Shown: positions 22,624 to 33,245, numbered from the stretch's first letter. The stretch: DNA of 64,000 bases from Diploptera punctata (GCA_030220185.1 JASPKZ010005705.1:1041501-1105500); one strand, 5' to 3'. Notes: generated by a model not told the origin, from the sequence alone. Translations and numbers: made by a program.

Positions 22624-24890
22624 CCTCTGGTCGACCGGTGTTATGTCGTTTCTTGGCGGTTTCCTTCTTACTTCTGTCGGTGGACCGATGAACCTCTGGA
22701 TTAGGTCAAAATTTGCGGGAGTTTCAAAATTCATGAGTTTTTCTTTTTGTTTTTTTGGATGTGGATTTTTTCCCAGACTGTGAGTTCCTTTAGTTTATCT
22801 GTTTGTTTGATTAGGCTAGCTTCTGTATCTATTAAATGTTTTTCAGACCAAGCATGGGCTGCTACTGCTGACTTGTCCACTTCCCCCCTTTTTTACATTT
22901 CTAAGGTGTTCCTTCAATCTAGTTTTAAAATTTCTTTTTGTTTTTCCTATATATATTTTGTCGCAATCTTGACATTTGATCTGATATATTCCTGATTTAT
23001 ATTCTTGTCCAATTTTTTTCATTTTTGTTGGTTTTAATTATCTTGTTTAGGCTGTATTCATTCTTTGGGGCCAATCGAATGTTAAACTTATTGAAAATTT
23101 TCTGGAACTTGTGGTGTTTTACAGGACGGTAAGTGAATTTTTTGAATCTTATGTTCTCTTCTGTTTGTTTTTTTAAGTGTGCTTTCATTAATTAGTTTTT
23201 GCCTTTTGAACTTATTTATTTTCTTGTGTACCATGTTCTCTTCATAACCATTTTCTATTGCTACTTTAATTATGTATTCTTTTTCTTTTTCATATTTTTC
23301 ACGGTTCAGAGGTACATTCACCAATCTGTGTGTTAGGCTATTGAATACAGCTTCTTTGTGAGCGAAATGGTTGAATCCTGATGCCTTAATGTAGTTATCT
23401 TTATGTGTGTGCTTTCTGTATATTCCAAATTCTATTTTGTTTTTTTCGTTTCTAGTTAGGGTTAGATCCAAAAATGAAATTTGTCTTTCAGTTTCAGTTT
23501 CCATTGTGAATTTTACAGTTTTGCTCTGAAAGTTCAGGAGTTTTAAGGCATCTTCTATTTGTTTATGGTTTATAATGGCTATTATATCGTCAACATATCT
23601 GCGCCAAAATTTGAAAGTTAATGGGTGTCCCCTTGTGATTTTCTGTTCGAAACTACCCATGAATAAATTGGCCAGAAAGGGAGATAGTGGGTTTCCCATG
23701 GAAAGTCCAAAATTTTGTTTGTAGTATTTCCCATTGTATGTAAAGAACATTTGTTCGATGCACAATTTTGTCAAAATGATGTATTCTTCTATCTTTTCTT
23801 TTCCAAATTATTTTTCGTTAACCATTTTTCCAGAATATCAATGGTGGTTTCTCTTGGGACACTGGGAAACAATGAAACTACATCAAAAGAAACTAACCTG
23901 TCAGTTGGTTCTAATTCTCTGTGCTTGAAATCCTCTATCAATTCCAATGAATTGTCGATTGAAAGGTTCTCAAACCCTCCCATATTCTTGTATTCGCTAC
24001 ATAACCATCTAGCTATTTGGTATGTAGGGGACCCTATACAGTTGATAATGGGTCTCATTTTGTTTCCTGCCTTATGTGTTTTCGGGAGGCCGTGCATATT
24101 AGGGTTTTTAGGGTTGGGAACCTTTAGGTAAAACTTCTTTTGTTGGTTAGGATATTGTTTACTTTCTTTAGGGTGTTGTCCACCTCTTTGATGCATTCGG
24201 AAGTGGGTTAGATTTAATTTCAGTGTATTCAGTTGATTCCAAAAGGTTGTACATTCTATTTTTATAATCAACAATGTCCATGATTACTATTTGATTTGCT
24301 TTGTCAGCTTTTGTGACTATTACATTTTTCTTGTTTATTTCTTTGATGATTTTCATGTTTCCCTTTCCCGTTTTGTTTATAGGATTTTCTTTGATCTCCT
24401 CAATAATTTTTGCGCATTCATTTCTAATCAAGACCTTCTCTTCTGTGTTCATTCCTTCTATGGCAATTTCTATGTCTGCTACGTAATCATCTACATTGTT
24501 AGAGAAGTTCACACATGTTTTTAGGCCTAGTACCAATATTTCCATTTCTTGTGTGCTAAAATTTGGGAAGACAAATTTACTACATTATTTTGCATTCTTT
24601 TTCTATTTTCCGCTTGTTTGGGTTTCCCATGAAACATTTCTTTCATTTTAAATTTTCAATTTTATTGTTTTGTTTGACTGATTTTTCTCTTATAATTTGG
24701 TTTATTTTGTTGAAAGAATTTTCCTCCAGATTGTCCCAATAAACATTCCCTACAATTTTTGTGATTCCTAAATGTAAAAAGTATAATTTAGCGTCTAAAT
24801 TGCTGATTGTTTCGAAATGTTTCCCTTTCTCCATCATTAACATTTTTTCTCTAAGATCTTCTGTTCTTTAGAACCGTTATTCTTAACGGT
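22585..24890 (-). pseudogene. PLE copy 3 protein, 5'-truncated and broken
   Basis: Begins near residue 64 of the full protein. Pieces: 24643-24843 (MLMMEKGKHFETIS), 24168-24545, 23789-24274 (to FDVVSLFPSVP), 23088-23774 (SMGNPLSPF, YVDDI, SFLDLTL) and 22997-23188, then the GIY-YIG region split by further shifts. It carries a TGA after IENLK (near 24643) that is also in copy 4 but not in copies 1-2. It also shares NVYWDN, ILVLGLK and LLESTEY with copy 4. No start codon; cannot be made as a whole protein. Confidence 0.88.
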
Positions 24891-24936
24891 GAAAGTTAAA
24901 TAAATAAGTGACGACTCAAGTCAAGAGGGAACAAAG

Positions 24937-27422
24937 ATGGCGGACGGACACATAACCTCAACACAGAATTTCAACACAAACTTGGGGGGTTTAAAACAAG
25001 ATATCAAAACGTACATAAAATTAAAAGAAAAAAGAAGAAAGAAAATGTTGGACATCAAATTTATAAATAAATGCTTAGACTTGGACATTTCGCCGAAATT
25101 TATTAGAAAAACCGTTAAGAATAACGGTTCTAAAGAACAGAAGATCTTAGAGAAAAAAATGTTAAAGATGGAGAAAGGGAAACATTTCGAAACAATCAGC
25201 AATTTAGACGCTAAATTATACTTTTTACATTTAGGAATCACAAAAATTGTAGGGAATGTTTATTGGGACAATCTGGAGGAAAATTCTTTCAACAAAATAA
25301 ACCAAATTATAAGAGAAAAATCAGTCAAACAAAACAATAAAATTGAAAATTTAAAATGAAAGAAATGTTTCATGGGAAACCCAAACAAGCGGAAAATAGA
25401 AAAAGAATGCAAAAATAATGTAGTAAATTTGTCTTCCCAAAATTTTAGCACACAAGAAATGGAAATATTGGTACTAGGCCTAAAAACATGTGTGAACTTC
25501 TCTAACAATGTAGATGATTACGTAGCAGACATAGAAATTGCCATAGAAGGAATGAACACAGAAGAGAAGGTCTTGATTAGAAATGAATGCGCAAAAATTA
25601 TTGAGGAGATCAAAGAAAATCCTATAAACAAAACGGGAAAGGGAAACATGAAAATCATCAAAGAAATAAACAAGAAAAATGTAATAGTCACAAAAGCTGA
25701 CAAAGCAAATCAAATAGTAATCATGGACATTGTTGATTATAAAAATAGAATGTACAACCTTTTGGAATCAACTGAATACACTGAAATTAAATCTAACCCA
25801 CTTCCGAAATGCATCAAAGAGGTGGACAACACCCTAAAGAAAGTAAACAATATCCTAACCAAACAAAAGAAGTTTTACCTAAAGGTTCCCAACCCTAAAA
25901 ACCCTAATATGCACGGCCTCCCGAAAACACATAAGGCAGGAAACAAAATGAGACCCATTATCAACTGTATAGGGTCCCCTACATACCAAATAGCTAGATG
26001 GTTATGTAGCGAATACAAGAATATGGGAGGGTTTGAGAACCTTTCAATCGACAATTCATTGGAATTGATAGAGGATTTCAAGCACAGAGAATTAGAACCA
26101 ACTGACAGGTTAGTTTCTTTTGATGTAGTTTCATTGTTTCCCAGTGTCCCAAGAGAAACCACCATTGATATTCTGGAAAAATGGTTAACGAAAAATAATT
26201 TGGAAAAGAAAAAGATAGAAGAATACATCATTTTGACAAAATTGTGCATCGAACAAATGTTCGTTACATACAATGGGAAATACTACAAACAAAATTTTGG
26301 ACTTTCCATGGGAAACCCACTATCTCCCTTTCTGGCCAATTTATTCATGGGTAGTTTCGAACAGAAAATCACAAGGGGACACCCATTAACTTTCAAATTT
26401 TGGCGCAGATATGTTGACGATATAATAGCCATTATAAACCATAAACAAATAGAAGATGCCTTAAAACTCCTGAACCTTCAGAGCAAAACTGTAAAATTCA
26501 CAATGGAAACTGAAACTGAAAGACAAATTTCATTTTTGGATCTAACCCTAACTAGAAACGAAAAAAACAATAATAGAATTTGGAATATACAGAAAGAACA
26601 CACATAAAGATAACTACATTAAGGCATCAGGATTCAACCATTTCGCTCACAAAGAAGCTGTATTCAACAGCCTAACACACAGATTGGTGAATGTACCCCT
26701 GAACCGTGAAAAATATGAAAAAGAAAAAGAATACATAATTAAAGTAGCAATAGAAAATGGTTATGAAGAGAACATGGTACACAAGAAAATAAATAAGTTC
26801 AAAAGGCAAAAACTAATTAATGAAAGCACACTTAAAAAACAAACAGAAGAGAACATAAGATTCAAAAAATTCACTTACCATCCTGTAAAACACCACAAGT
26901 TCCAGAAAATTTTCAATAAGTTTAACATTCGATTGGCCCCAAAGAATGAATACAGCCTAAACAAGATAATTAAAACCAACAAAAATGAAAAAATTGGACA
27001 AGAATATAAATCAGGAATATATCAGATCAAATGTCAAGATTGCGACAAAATCTATATAGGAAAAACAAAAAGAAATTTAAAAAACTAGATTGAAGGAACA
27101 CCTTAGAAATGTAAAAAAGGGGGAAGTGGACAAGTCGGCAGTAGCAGCCCATGCTTGGTCTGAAAAACATTTAATAGATACAGAAGCTAGCCTAATCAAA
27201 CAAACAGATAAACTAAAGGAACTCACAGTCTGGGAAAAAATCCACATCCAAAAAAACAAAAAAGAAAAACTCATGAATTTTGAAACTCCCGCAAATTTTG
27301 ACCTAATCCAGAGGTTCATCTGTCCACCGACAGAAGTAAGAAGGAAACCGCCAAGAAACGACATAACACCGGTCGACCAGAGGCTACTGACGATGGAGAT
27401 AAGCTCCGAAACTGCAGTATAG
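24937..27422 (+). pseudogene. PLE copy 4 RT/GIY-YIG protein, one stop and two 1-nt insertions
   Basis: The best-preserved complete ORF: ATG at 24937, stop TAG at 27420, about 827 residues after allowing for two extra bases. An in-frame TGA at about 25357 follows IENLK. An extra base near 26570 shifts NEKN-IEFG, and an extra A near 27080 splits KTKRNLK from TRLKEHLRN. Domains as in copy 1: RT 325-540 with FDVVSLF, MGNPLSPF and YVDDI; GIY-YIG about 690-750 (SGIYQIKC, KIYIGKTKR). The 46 bp leader to 24936 is the only 5' untranslated sequence. It would act as an RNA-dependent DNA polymerase with an endonuclease that nicks target DNA. Confidence 0.92.
27384..27422 (+). ncRNA. Hammerhead ribozyme-like motif, PLE copy 4
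   Basis: Stem I CTA (27384-27386) pairs TAG (27420-27422). Core CTGACGA 27387-27393, stem II GGAG/CTCC, GAAA 27408-27411. ACTGCAGT (27411-27418) is a perfect 8-base palindrome, suited to a shared helix III between two molecules. The predicted cut follows A27419, exactly between the last sense codon GTA and the TAG stop. Confidence 0.75.
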
Positions 27423-27526
27423 AAGAAAAAGGATATGAGGTGAGGTAATAAAAACATTAATTTAATTATTAAATTAAACCTCATAGTGTTCTTTCCCTGT
27501 GAAAGTTAAATAAATACCTGTGTATA

Positions 27527-27905
27527 TAACAGAAACAATCCTGAATAAAATAAACTACATTTTTTTTCCATCCCACAATATTGTATGGATGTGAAACTTG
27601 GGCTCCAGTGAAAAAACAGAAGGATAGAATACAGACGGCGGAGATGAGGTTCCTAAGACAAGTAAAAGGATGTACAAGACTTGATAGAATAAGAAATGAG
27701 GATATAAGAGAAGAATTGAAAGTACAGCCTTTATTGGATAAAGTCACGAATTACAGACAGAAATGGATTGATCACATGGATGGAATGAGTAAGGAGAAAT
27801 ATCCATTGTTAGCATGAAATTATCAAGCAAGAGGAAGACGTGATGTTGGAAGACCTTAGAAGACGTTGGGCTGATGCATTATGAAGTCGGAACGGGCAAT
27901 TGCCT
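27527..27905 (+). pseudogene. LINE-F C-terminal fragment
   Basis: 27570-27817 reads LYGCETWAPVKKQKDRIQTAEMRFLRQVKGCTRLDRIRNEDIREELKVQPLLDKV...WIDHMDGMS. This is the post-RT region common to LINEs that lack RNase H. It is followed by an RRDVGRP-like motif and a (TGATGATG) end. 5'-truncated and immediately right of the PLE target duplication. Confidence 0.7.
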
Positions 27906-27945
27906 AATCCCTGGAGTGATGATGATGATTATTTTTTTCCATCCA

Positions 27946-27976
27946 TCCATCCATCCATCCATCCATCCATCCACCT
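27946..27976. repeat. (ATCC)n microsatellite
   Basis: About seven ATCC units after the LINE-F end. Confidence 0.9.
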
Positions 27977-28179
27977 ATCTTTTAACCTAATGATCTATCG
28001 ACCTGCCAATCTATTAATTCACTTATTAACATAATATTAAATATATGATCATTGATAGATATGCATTGTATAACGGAGATTGACAGTTAACAGACAGTTA
28101 GGGGAATGTTGAAAACAAATTTGGGGGAAAAAAATATGCATATCTCCAACAGACCTGTAGCTAAAGACCGACTATAAAT

Positions 28180-29765
28180 AGGCAAATATAAATTTCAAAT
28201 TGTGCATGAATTTAAATATCTGGGCGCTATAACCATTGATGTTAATAATATTAATAAGGAAATAAGGAGCAGGATTCTCCAAGCCAACGGTTGTAATTAT
28301 GCACTTAAGGATAAATTCAAATCACAAATTCTAAGTCTGGATGCAAAACTAAAAATCTACAAAACCATACTGAGACCAGTTGCTATTCATGGCAGTGAAT
28401 GCTGGACACTTAGTAGAGATAACGAAGAAATACTGATAATCTTTGAAAGGAAAATCTTTACTACAAATTTTAGCTGATGATAACGTTCCACAACAATATA
28501 TTACTAATATGTTCAACATCTATAAAGATAATGAAATCTCTGTTAAACAAGATGACAAATTATCTTCTTGGGAAAAGATCAACACTGGAGTAAGACAAGG
28601 ATATGGATTTTCACCGGTGCTTTTCATTATATATATGAATAAATTAATAAACGGATGGAGGAAAACACAACGAGGATATATACCCATCAATAGGAACCTC
28701 AAACTCGATGCTATTCTTTTTGCAGACGATTTAGCTCTTCTGGCACTTTCCGAAAATGATTTGCAACGATCAATTTATAATTTAAAAAAAAAGTAGGTGC
28801 CAAATTTAATATGTAAATATCAATTAACAAAACTAAAATTATGACATTTCATGGGAAGGACCCCATACAAAGTAAAATCTGTCTCCAGAATAAAATTTTA
28901 GAGAGATCTAATCAATTTAAATATCTTGGATATTATCTCTCAATCTGGGATGAAAAGGATATCCCTGAAAAAATTACTAGTTATAATAAAAGTTTAGGAA
29001 TTATTAATCAAGTTATGAAACCATCCCTTGTACTAAAAACACCGGATTACGTTTATATAACACTTTTGCTAGACCAGTGTTGACCTATGGTAGTGAAGCA
29101 TGGACACTAAAAAGACAACATGAAAGCAGAATAACGGCTTGTGAAATGAGATTCATGCGCAGAACAGCGGGTTACACCAGATGGGATCGGAAAAGGAACA
29201 CCGATATCTTAAAATAATTGAAGACTACGCCAATTTTGGAATATATTAAACAGTACCAACTAAATTGGAAACACCATCTTGAAAGAATGAGTTCAAATCG
29301 GATCCCCAAAGCTGTTTATAATTATATACCAAGAGGACGAAGATCACTGGGCCGTCCTATGAAACGCTGGAGGGAAAATTTTCTATAGGATCGTAACAGG
29401 CCTTGGCCTAATACTTGGAAGGAAGAAGAAGGAAAATTCTGAGGAAGATCCTGGGACCCATAAATAGTCGTGGAGTATGGCGGATAAGATATAACGATGA
29501 CATCTACAAATCGTATTCAGATCCAGATATTATAAATGTTACTAAAATTGGCAGATTGAGGTGGGTGGGTCATATAATGAGAATGGTGGAGGAAAATACC
29601 ACTAGAAAGCTTAAACTATTGAGACCAGATAGAGGAAGAAGAAGAGGAAGACCGAACCTGAGATGAATGGATGGATGGATGGAAGGAGTAGAAGTTCAGG
29701 GTTAGGGGATGGAGAAGGAGGGTGTTGGACAGAGATGCGTGGAAGAATGTCTTAAGGAGAAGAGT
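28180..29765 (+). pseudogene. LINE-G C-terminal region split by LINE-H
   Basis: 28202-28450 reads FKYLGAITIDVNNINKEIRSRI, LKIYKTILRPVAIHGSECWTLS and ends at IFERKI. It resumes at 29430 as RKILRKILGPINSRGVWRIR, IGRLRWVGHIMRM and GRRRGRPNLR. The two halves join in sense once LINE-H is removed. The 3' end is near 29765. No RNase H; the clade is the same broad group as LINE-I. Confidence 0.8.
28458..29428 (+). pseudogene. LINE-H, RT to 3' end, inserted in LINE-G
   Basis: LLQILADDNVPQQYITNMFN, GVRQGYGFSPVLFIIYMNKL (motif B) and AILFADDLALLAL (catalytic box) identify a non-LTR RT. FKYLGYYLSIWDEKD and, after a shift, LTYGSEAWTLKRQHESRI and RRSLGRPMKRWREN follow. It ends 'ggcctaatacttggaagg' plus (GAA)n. 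Flanking aaggaaaatct (28447-28457) and aaggaaaattct (29429-29440) are a probable target duplication. 5'-truncated and frameshifted near 28800 and 29075. Confidence 0.82.
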
Positions 29766-29878
29766 TTGAAGAAGTTGCTGGATTCAAATACCTAGGAACA
29801 ATAAAACAGGAATGAGTTTCAGAAAAAATAAATAAACATAGGCTTAATTCTGAAAATGCATGCTATTATTATTAGATA
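29766..29878 (+). mobile_element. LINE-1fam internal fragment
   Basis: 'gaagttgctggattcaaata', 'cctaggaacaat' and 'gcttaattctgaaaatgcat' match the FKYLGTII-to-MHKEI region of LINE-1fam. No tail or duplication. Confidence 0.7.
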
Positions 29879-31340
29879 GGGACTATCTACCACTCTATGC
29901 TTTGATCTTCCTTTGTTTGTTTTTAATTATAACATAATTATTATAATGTTTAGAGTTCGTTTAAGGTAAACGTACCCATATCAGACACTGAATCAGTAAT
30001 TAACAATTTCGCACTAAAAGTAATAAATAAGGTTCTCGCGGGAAGTACTCAGTTGAGGGTGGTGGCTCCTAGAGGGTGTGGTCTAAACCACCAAGCTCAG
30101 TTCAACTGAGGTAGACTATCCCTTGCATGTTAAAGAATAAATACAATAAACATATACGGTAAAACTATTTAGTACGAACTGTAGGTTTTCTTAGAGCTTA
30201 AAGGACCTTCGGGACTTGGAATTTTGATAGCATGAGGTTCTAGCCGAGCGTTAGTATGTGGATGTATTAATTATAAAGGAATACGTGTTTTCGAACATAA
30301 ATAAATGGATTCTTAATTTTAACTATTTTATTTCTAGAGTATAATGTTTACAATAACCCTAAATATTATAACCCTAAATAACTAATCTAAGCTTATATTA
30401 AGAAAACCTGCGTTCTAACTTCCTTGAGTTTCGAGAGAGGGAGATGGGGGTTTATAAATCTACCCTAATTTACATTTTCGTAATTATCTAATAACTCTTA
30501 CACTTTGAAAAATAGTATTAAAATATTTAAACTACTTGATTCTCTTTCCAAATGTCCTAGGTACATTATATTAAGAAAAATGGTATGCAGACTTACCCAT
30601 CAGAACCTGCTTCAACAGACACGAGTCCCCTATTTTGCCAGGGTTATATACTAAGCTTCTCTCCTCCCAGCTAAAACTAACTGTACAAAACGTTCCATTA
30701 GTCTAAATACAGAGATTTTACAGCTAGCCTTGCAATCTTTGTCCTGCCATAATCAAAACTATGTCCTGAAATATAATATGTCTAAGTGTTTTATTCCAAC
30801 AACTGTTTTTATTTTGGAATAATTAAAATAATCTATGAAATAATTAAATATCTACGTAAAATACTCTATGTATTCGTAACACTATTATTTCTTATTTCTG
30901 GGAATTTTCTAATATCAGTGGCAAACATCACTGCAGTGCGAAATAAAAAAAAGTAATTTCTTCTAAGATATAAGCCGCATCATCTATTTTCTCAAATCTG
31001 AAAGATTTCACTGACTTTGTGCCGAACCAAGGATTCTAGGATCCAGTGGTAGACACGAGCAGCCATGAACCTCAATTATGTTGGTGCTAATATTTTACAA
31101 CCTAAAGACTGGTCTGTTGGATGAATAGTAATTTCAAGTTACGTACCAGGAAAATATGACTTTTCAAACAAGAGTATAGTTCATACCAGAAATATTTGTA
31201 GAGTAAATTATCGTGTGGAGCAGGAGGTTGTACTCACACGTATGACGTCACAGGAACCATGGCAACCAGACAGACGGACTCAAACGCGTAAAATTTCTCT
31301 CGGAGCTTGTGCCAAACCTCATGGGATTCCTCTTACTACA
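29879..31340. other. Unassigned sequence
   Basis: No ORF or repeat recognised. A short imperfect inverted pair, gatagggactatctacc near 29876 and ggtagactatccctt near 30110, brackets the first 240 bp and may mark an old foldback. Confidence 0.4.
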
Positions 31341-31341
31341 G

Positions 31342-31342
<1 letters not shown>

Positions 31343-31391
<49 letters not shown>

Positions 31392-31441
31392 TTGTATAAT
31401 ATTATGAAATATTATTATTATTATTATTATTACTATTATTC
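31343..31441. repeat. (ATT)n microsatellite, two blocks
   Basis: Two (ATT)n runs separated by about 20 bp. Confidence 0.95.
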
Positions 31442-31444
31442 CCG

Positions 31445-32128
31445 TCCGATGGTAACTTAAAAATATATATAAAGCTCTGATACTTCCAGTTATGTAGATG
31501 CGAAATATGGTCTCTATTTGAAAGAAGGTAAAATTTACAAGTATCAAAGAATAACTCCCTTAGGCAAATTTTTGGAATAAACAGAGACGAACAGAATAAT
31601 TAATGGAAAAATACTTCGTAATAGTGATATGTATTATCCTTTATTAATAGGAAACTAGATGTAGTAAGAATATATTGAAACCAATAGTTACGTTTGGAAG
31701 CGAAACATGGGCATTATCAGAAAAAGATAAGAATACTTCAAATACATGGGAGAGAAAAATATTAAGGAAGATATATGGAAGACAAGATATATGGAGAATT
31801 AGAACGAACCAGGAATTGAAAGAATTATATAGGGATTTAGATCTGGTAGGAGATATTAGAAGAAAGAGACTGGAATGGGTAGGACATGTGATTGTGGATG
31901 GAGCAAGAAAGAGGTGCAAGAAAGATTTTAGAAGGGAAAACGGAAGAAAGAAGACAGGTTGGAAGATAGAAACTAAGATGGTTAGATTAGGTTGAGGAAG
32001 ATTTAAGACAACTGAAGGTGCAAAGATGGTGACAGAAAGCTAGTAATAGAGAAGAATGGGCAGTTGTTATGAAGGAGGCCAAGGTTCTCAGAGGACCGTA
32101 GAGCCAAAGGAAGAAGAAGAAGAAGATG
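31445..32128 (+). pseudogene. LINE-I C-terminal region and 3' end
   Basis: The open piece 31675-31995 reads LKPIVTFGSETWALSEKDKN, WERKILRKIYG, WRIRTNQELKELYRDLDLV and RRKRLEWVGHV. Frameshifts precede and follow. The end is 'agaggaccgtagagccaaagg' plus (GAA)n. 5'-truncated LINE lacking RT and RNase H in this copy. Confidence 0.8.
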
Positions 32129-32292
32129 TAGTAAGAGTAGTTAAGTACGAGACTGTAAACTCATATGTAGACTGCGATGGGTAGGGCATATGCCACGTAT
32201 GAGATATTAAAGACGGACATGGAAACTGCTGTAAGAAAACCAGAAGGACAGCAGTCCAGTAGGCAGGCCAAGAATGAGATAGGAAACTATAT

Positions 32293-32294
<2 letters not shown>
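32129..32294 (+). mobile_element. LINE-1fam fragment
   Basis: Matches the family's 'actgcgatgggcaggacatg' (RLRWAGH) and 'ccagtaggcaggccaagaatg' (PVGRPRM) segments with substitutions; runs into (AAT)n. Confidence 0.75.

Positions 32295-32295
<1 letters not shown>

Positions 32296-32334
<39 letters not shown>
32296..32334. repeat. (AAT)n microsatellite
   Basis: About 12 AAT units directly upstream of SINE-B. Confidence 0.95.
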
Positions 32335-32337
<3 letters not shown>

Positions 32338-32735
32338 CGGCCGCGGTGGACTAGTGGTTATGCTCCTTGCCTCTGGTCCCGAGGGTCGCGGGTTCAAAAC
32401 CCGGCCGGGATCGATGGATTTTTTAGGATGGAATAATCCAAGGAGCAAGTCCTCCGGGAGGGACTTTAAGCCGTGGCTCCCGAGTCTGAAGATTTTCACG
32501 CTTGTAAAAGATTCTGAAGCCTGAATGAAAAGACCTCTAAGCAAAATTTACCGAAATTTCCCGTCCTAATACTACCTTGGTTTCCTAGATGTCCGTATGA
32601 AGCGGAACGCTGACCACGGACTACTCAAATGACATCTATACGAAAACAAGTGTAACTAAATTAGTGTGGTTCAAATTCTTGCGTGTAGGGGGAGAGCGCC
32701 TATATCTCTGTTATGGAAAACATGGGCTTACAAGA
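32335..32735 (+). repeat. SINE-B copy 1
   Basis: The tRNA-like head has box-A-like TGGACTAGTGGTTATG and box-B GGGTTCAAAACCC. The body is shared with copies at 60.0 and 60.7 kb: 'aggagcaagtcctccgggag', 'aaatttcccgtcctaatac', 'cggaacgctgaccacgga'. It ends near 'gggcttacaag'. Pol III transcription is inferred from the boxes. Confidence 0.88.
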
Positions 32736-32755
32736 CAGTAGTAGTAGCAGTAATA

Positions 32756-32757
32756 AA

Positions 32758-32834
<77 letters not shown>
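32756..32834. repeat. (AAT)n microsatellite
   Basis: About 26 AAT units after SINE-B. Confidence 0.97.
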
Positions 32835-32836
<2 letters not shown>

Positions 32837-33066
32837 TATCATAGACTGGGATGTGGCGGGAATGGGAAACATCTGCAACGAAGCTAGAAGGAAAGCTCCC
32901 AGGAGGTAGCGTTACAAGGATGAGATGGGAGAATAACATTCATTATTATTTGAGGGATGTTAATTATATAGGAAATGAGTGAAACACATTACTTCAGTAT
33001 GGGGATGTGTGGAATTATTATGTCCGGCTGCCATGAACCATCTTGTTCGATAGTGTCAGTGAGTTA
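32835..33066 (+). mobile_element. LINE-1fam 3' fragment
   Basis: Diverged copy: 'gatgggagaataacattcat', 'tatttgagggatg', 'gccatgaaccatcttgttcg', 'atagtgtcagtgag'. Ends at the family terminus. Confidence 0.75.
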
Positions 33067-33119
33067 ATTTAGTTTACGGGCCTACATATATTTATCCAAA
33101 TACCAAATTATTAATTCTT

Positions 33120-33245
33120 CTTTATTAGAGGAAGTCCAGCCAAGAGATGGATAGTTAGTTGATGCACATCCAATACGTCTTCCGCCGAGTAGTGATTTGG
33201 GAAATAATCAGGATGGAAATCCTTCAAATTATGAATAAGAAGAAG
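33120..33245 (+). mobile_element. LINE-J 3' end
   Basis: 'gaggaagtccagccaagaga' through 'gcacatccaatacgtc' and 'aagaagacg' match the end of LINE-J at 55.07-55.20 kb. Confidence 0.7.

Larger units (their letters stand above)
22528..24890 (-). mobile_element. PLE copy 3 (5'-truncated)
   Basis: Lacks its first ~230 bp, including the start codon. It begins exactly at an 18-base hairpin sequence (accgtta-agaa-taacggt) where it joins copy 4 head-to-head. Confidence 0.9.
17327..27513. mobile_element. Penelope-like element array (3 tandem + 1 inverted)
   Basis: Four near-identical PLE copies. Copies 1-3 are minus strand, head-to-tail, with a period of 2606-2608 bp. Copy 4 is plus strand and meets copy 3 head-to-head at 24890/24891. 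The whole block is flanked by atacctgtgtata at 17314-17326 and 27514-27526, so it entered LINE-E as one unit. Tandem, partly truncated and inverted arrays are known for PLEs. All copies have short coding breaks; none is intact as written here. Confidence 0.93.
24891..27513 (+). mobile_element. PLE copy 4 (inverted, full length)
   Basis: Starts with gaaagttaaataaat at 24891 and ends with the same 15 bases (27501-27515, overlapping the target duplication by 2). These form a short terminal repeat. It ends after HHR, 'gaggtgaggtaataaaaac', the AT palindrome and cctcatagtg segment. Confidence 0.92.

Noticed and set aside
17327..24890. CRISPR-like or satellite interpretation of the 2.6 kb tandem repeat
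   Set aside because: The unit is a complete coding retroelement with RT and GIY-YIG, not short repeats with spacers; the period of ~2.6 kb is element length.
31215..31460. Poly-Y and poly-I frames (also near 32.7, 41.8 and 42.1 kb)
   Set aside because: Translation of (ATT)/(AAT)n tracts.
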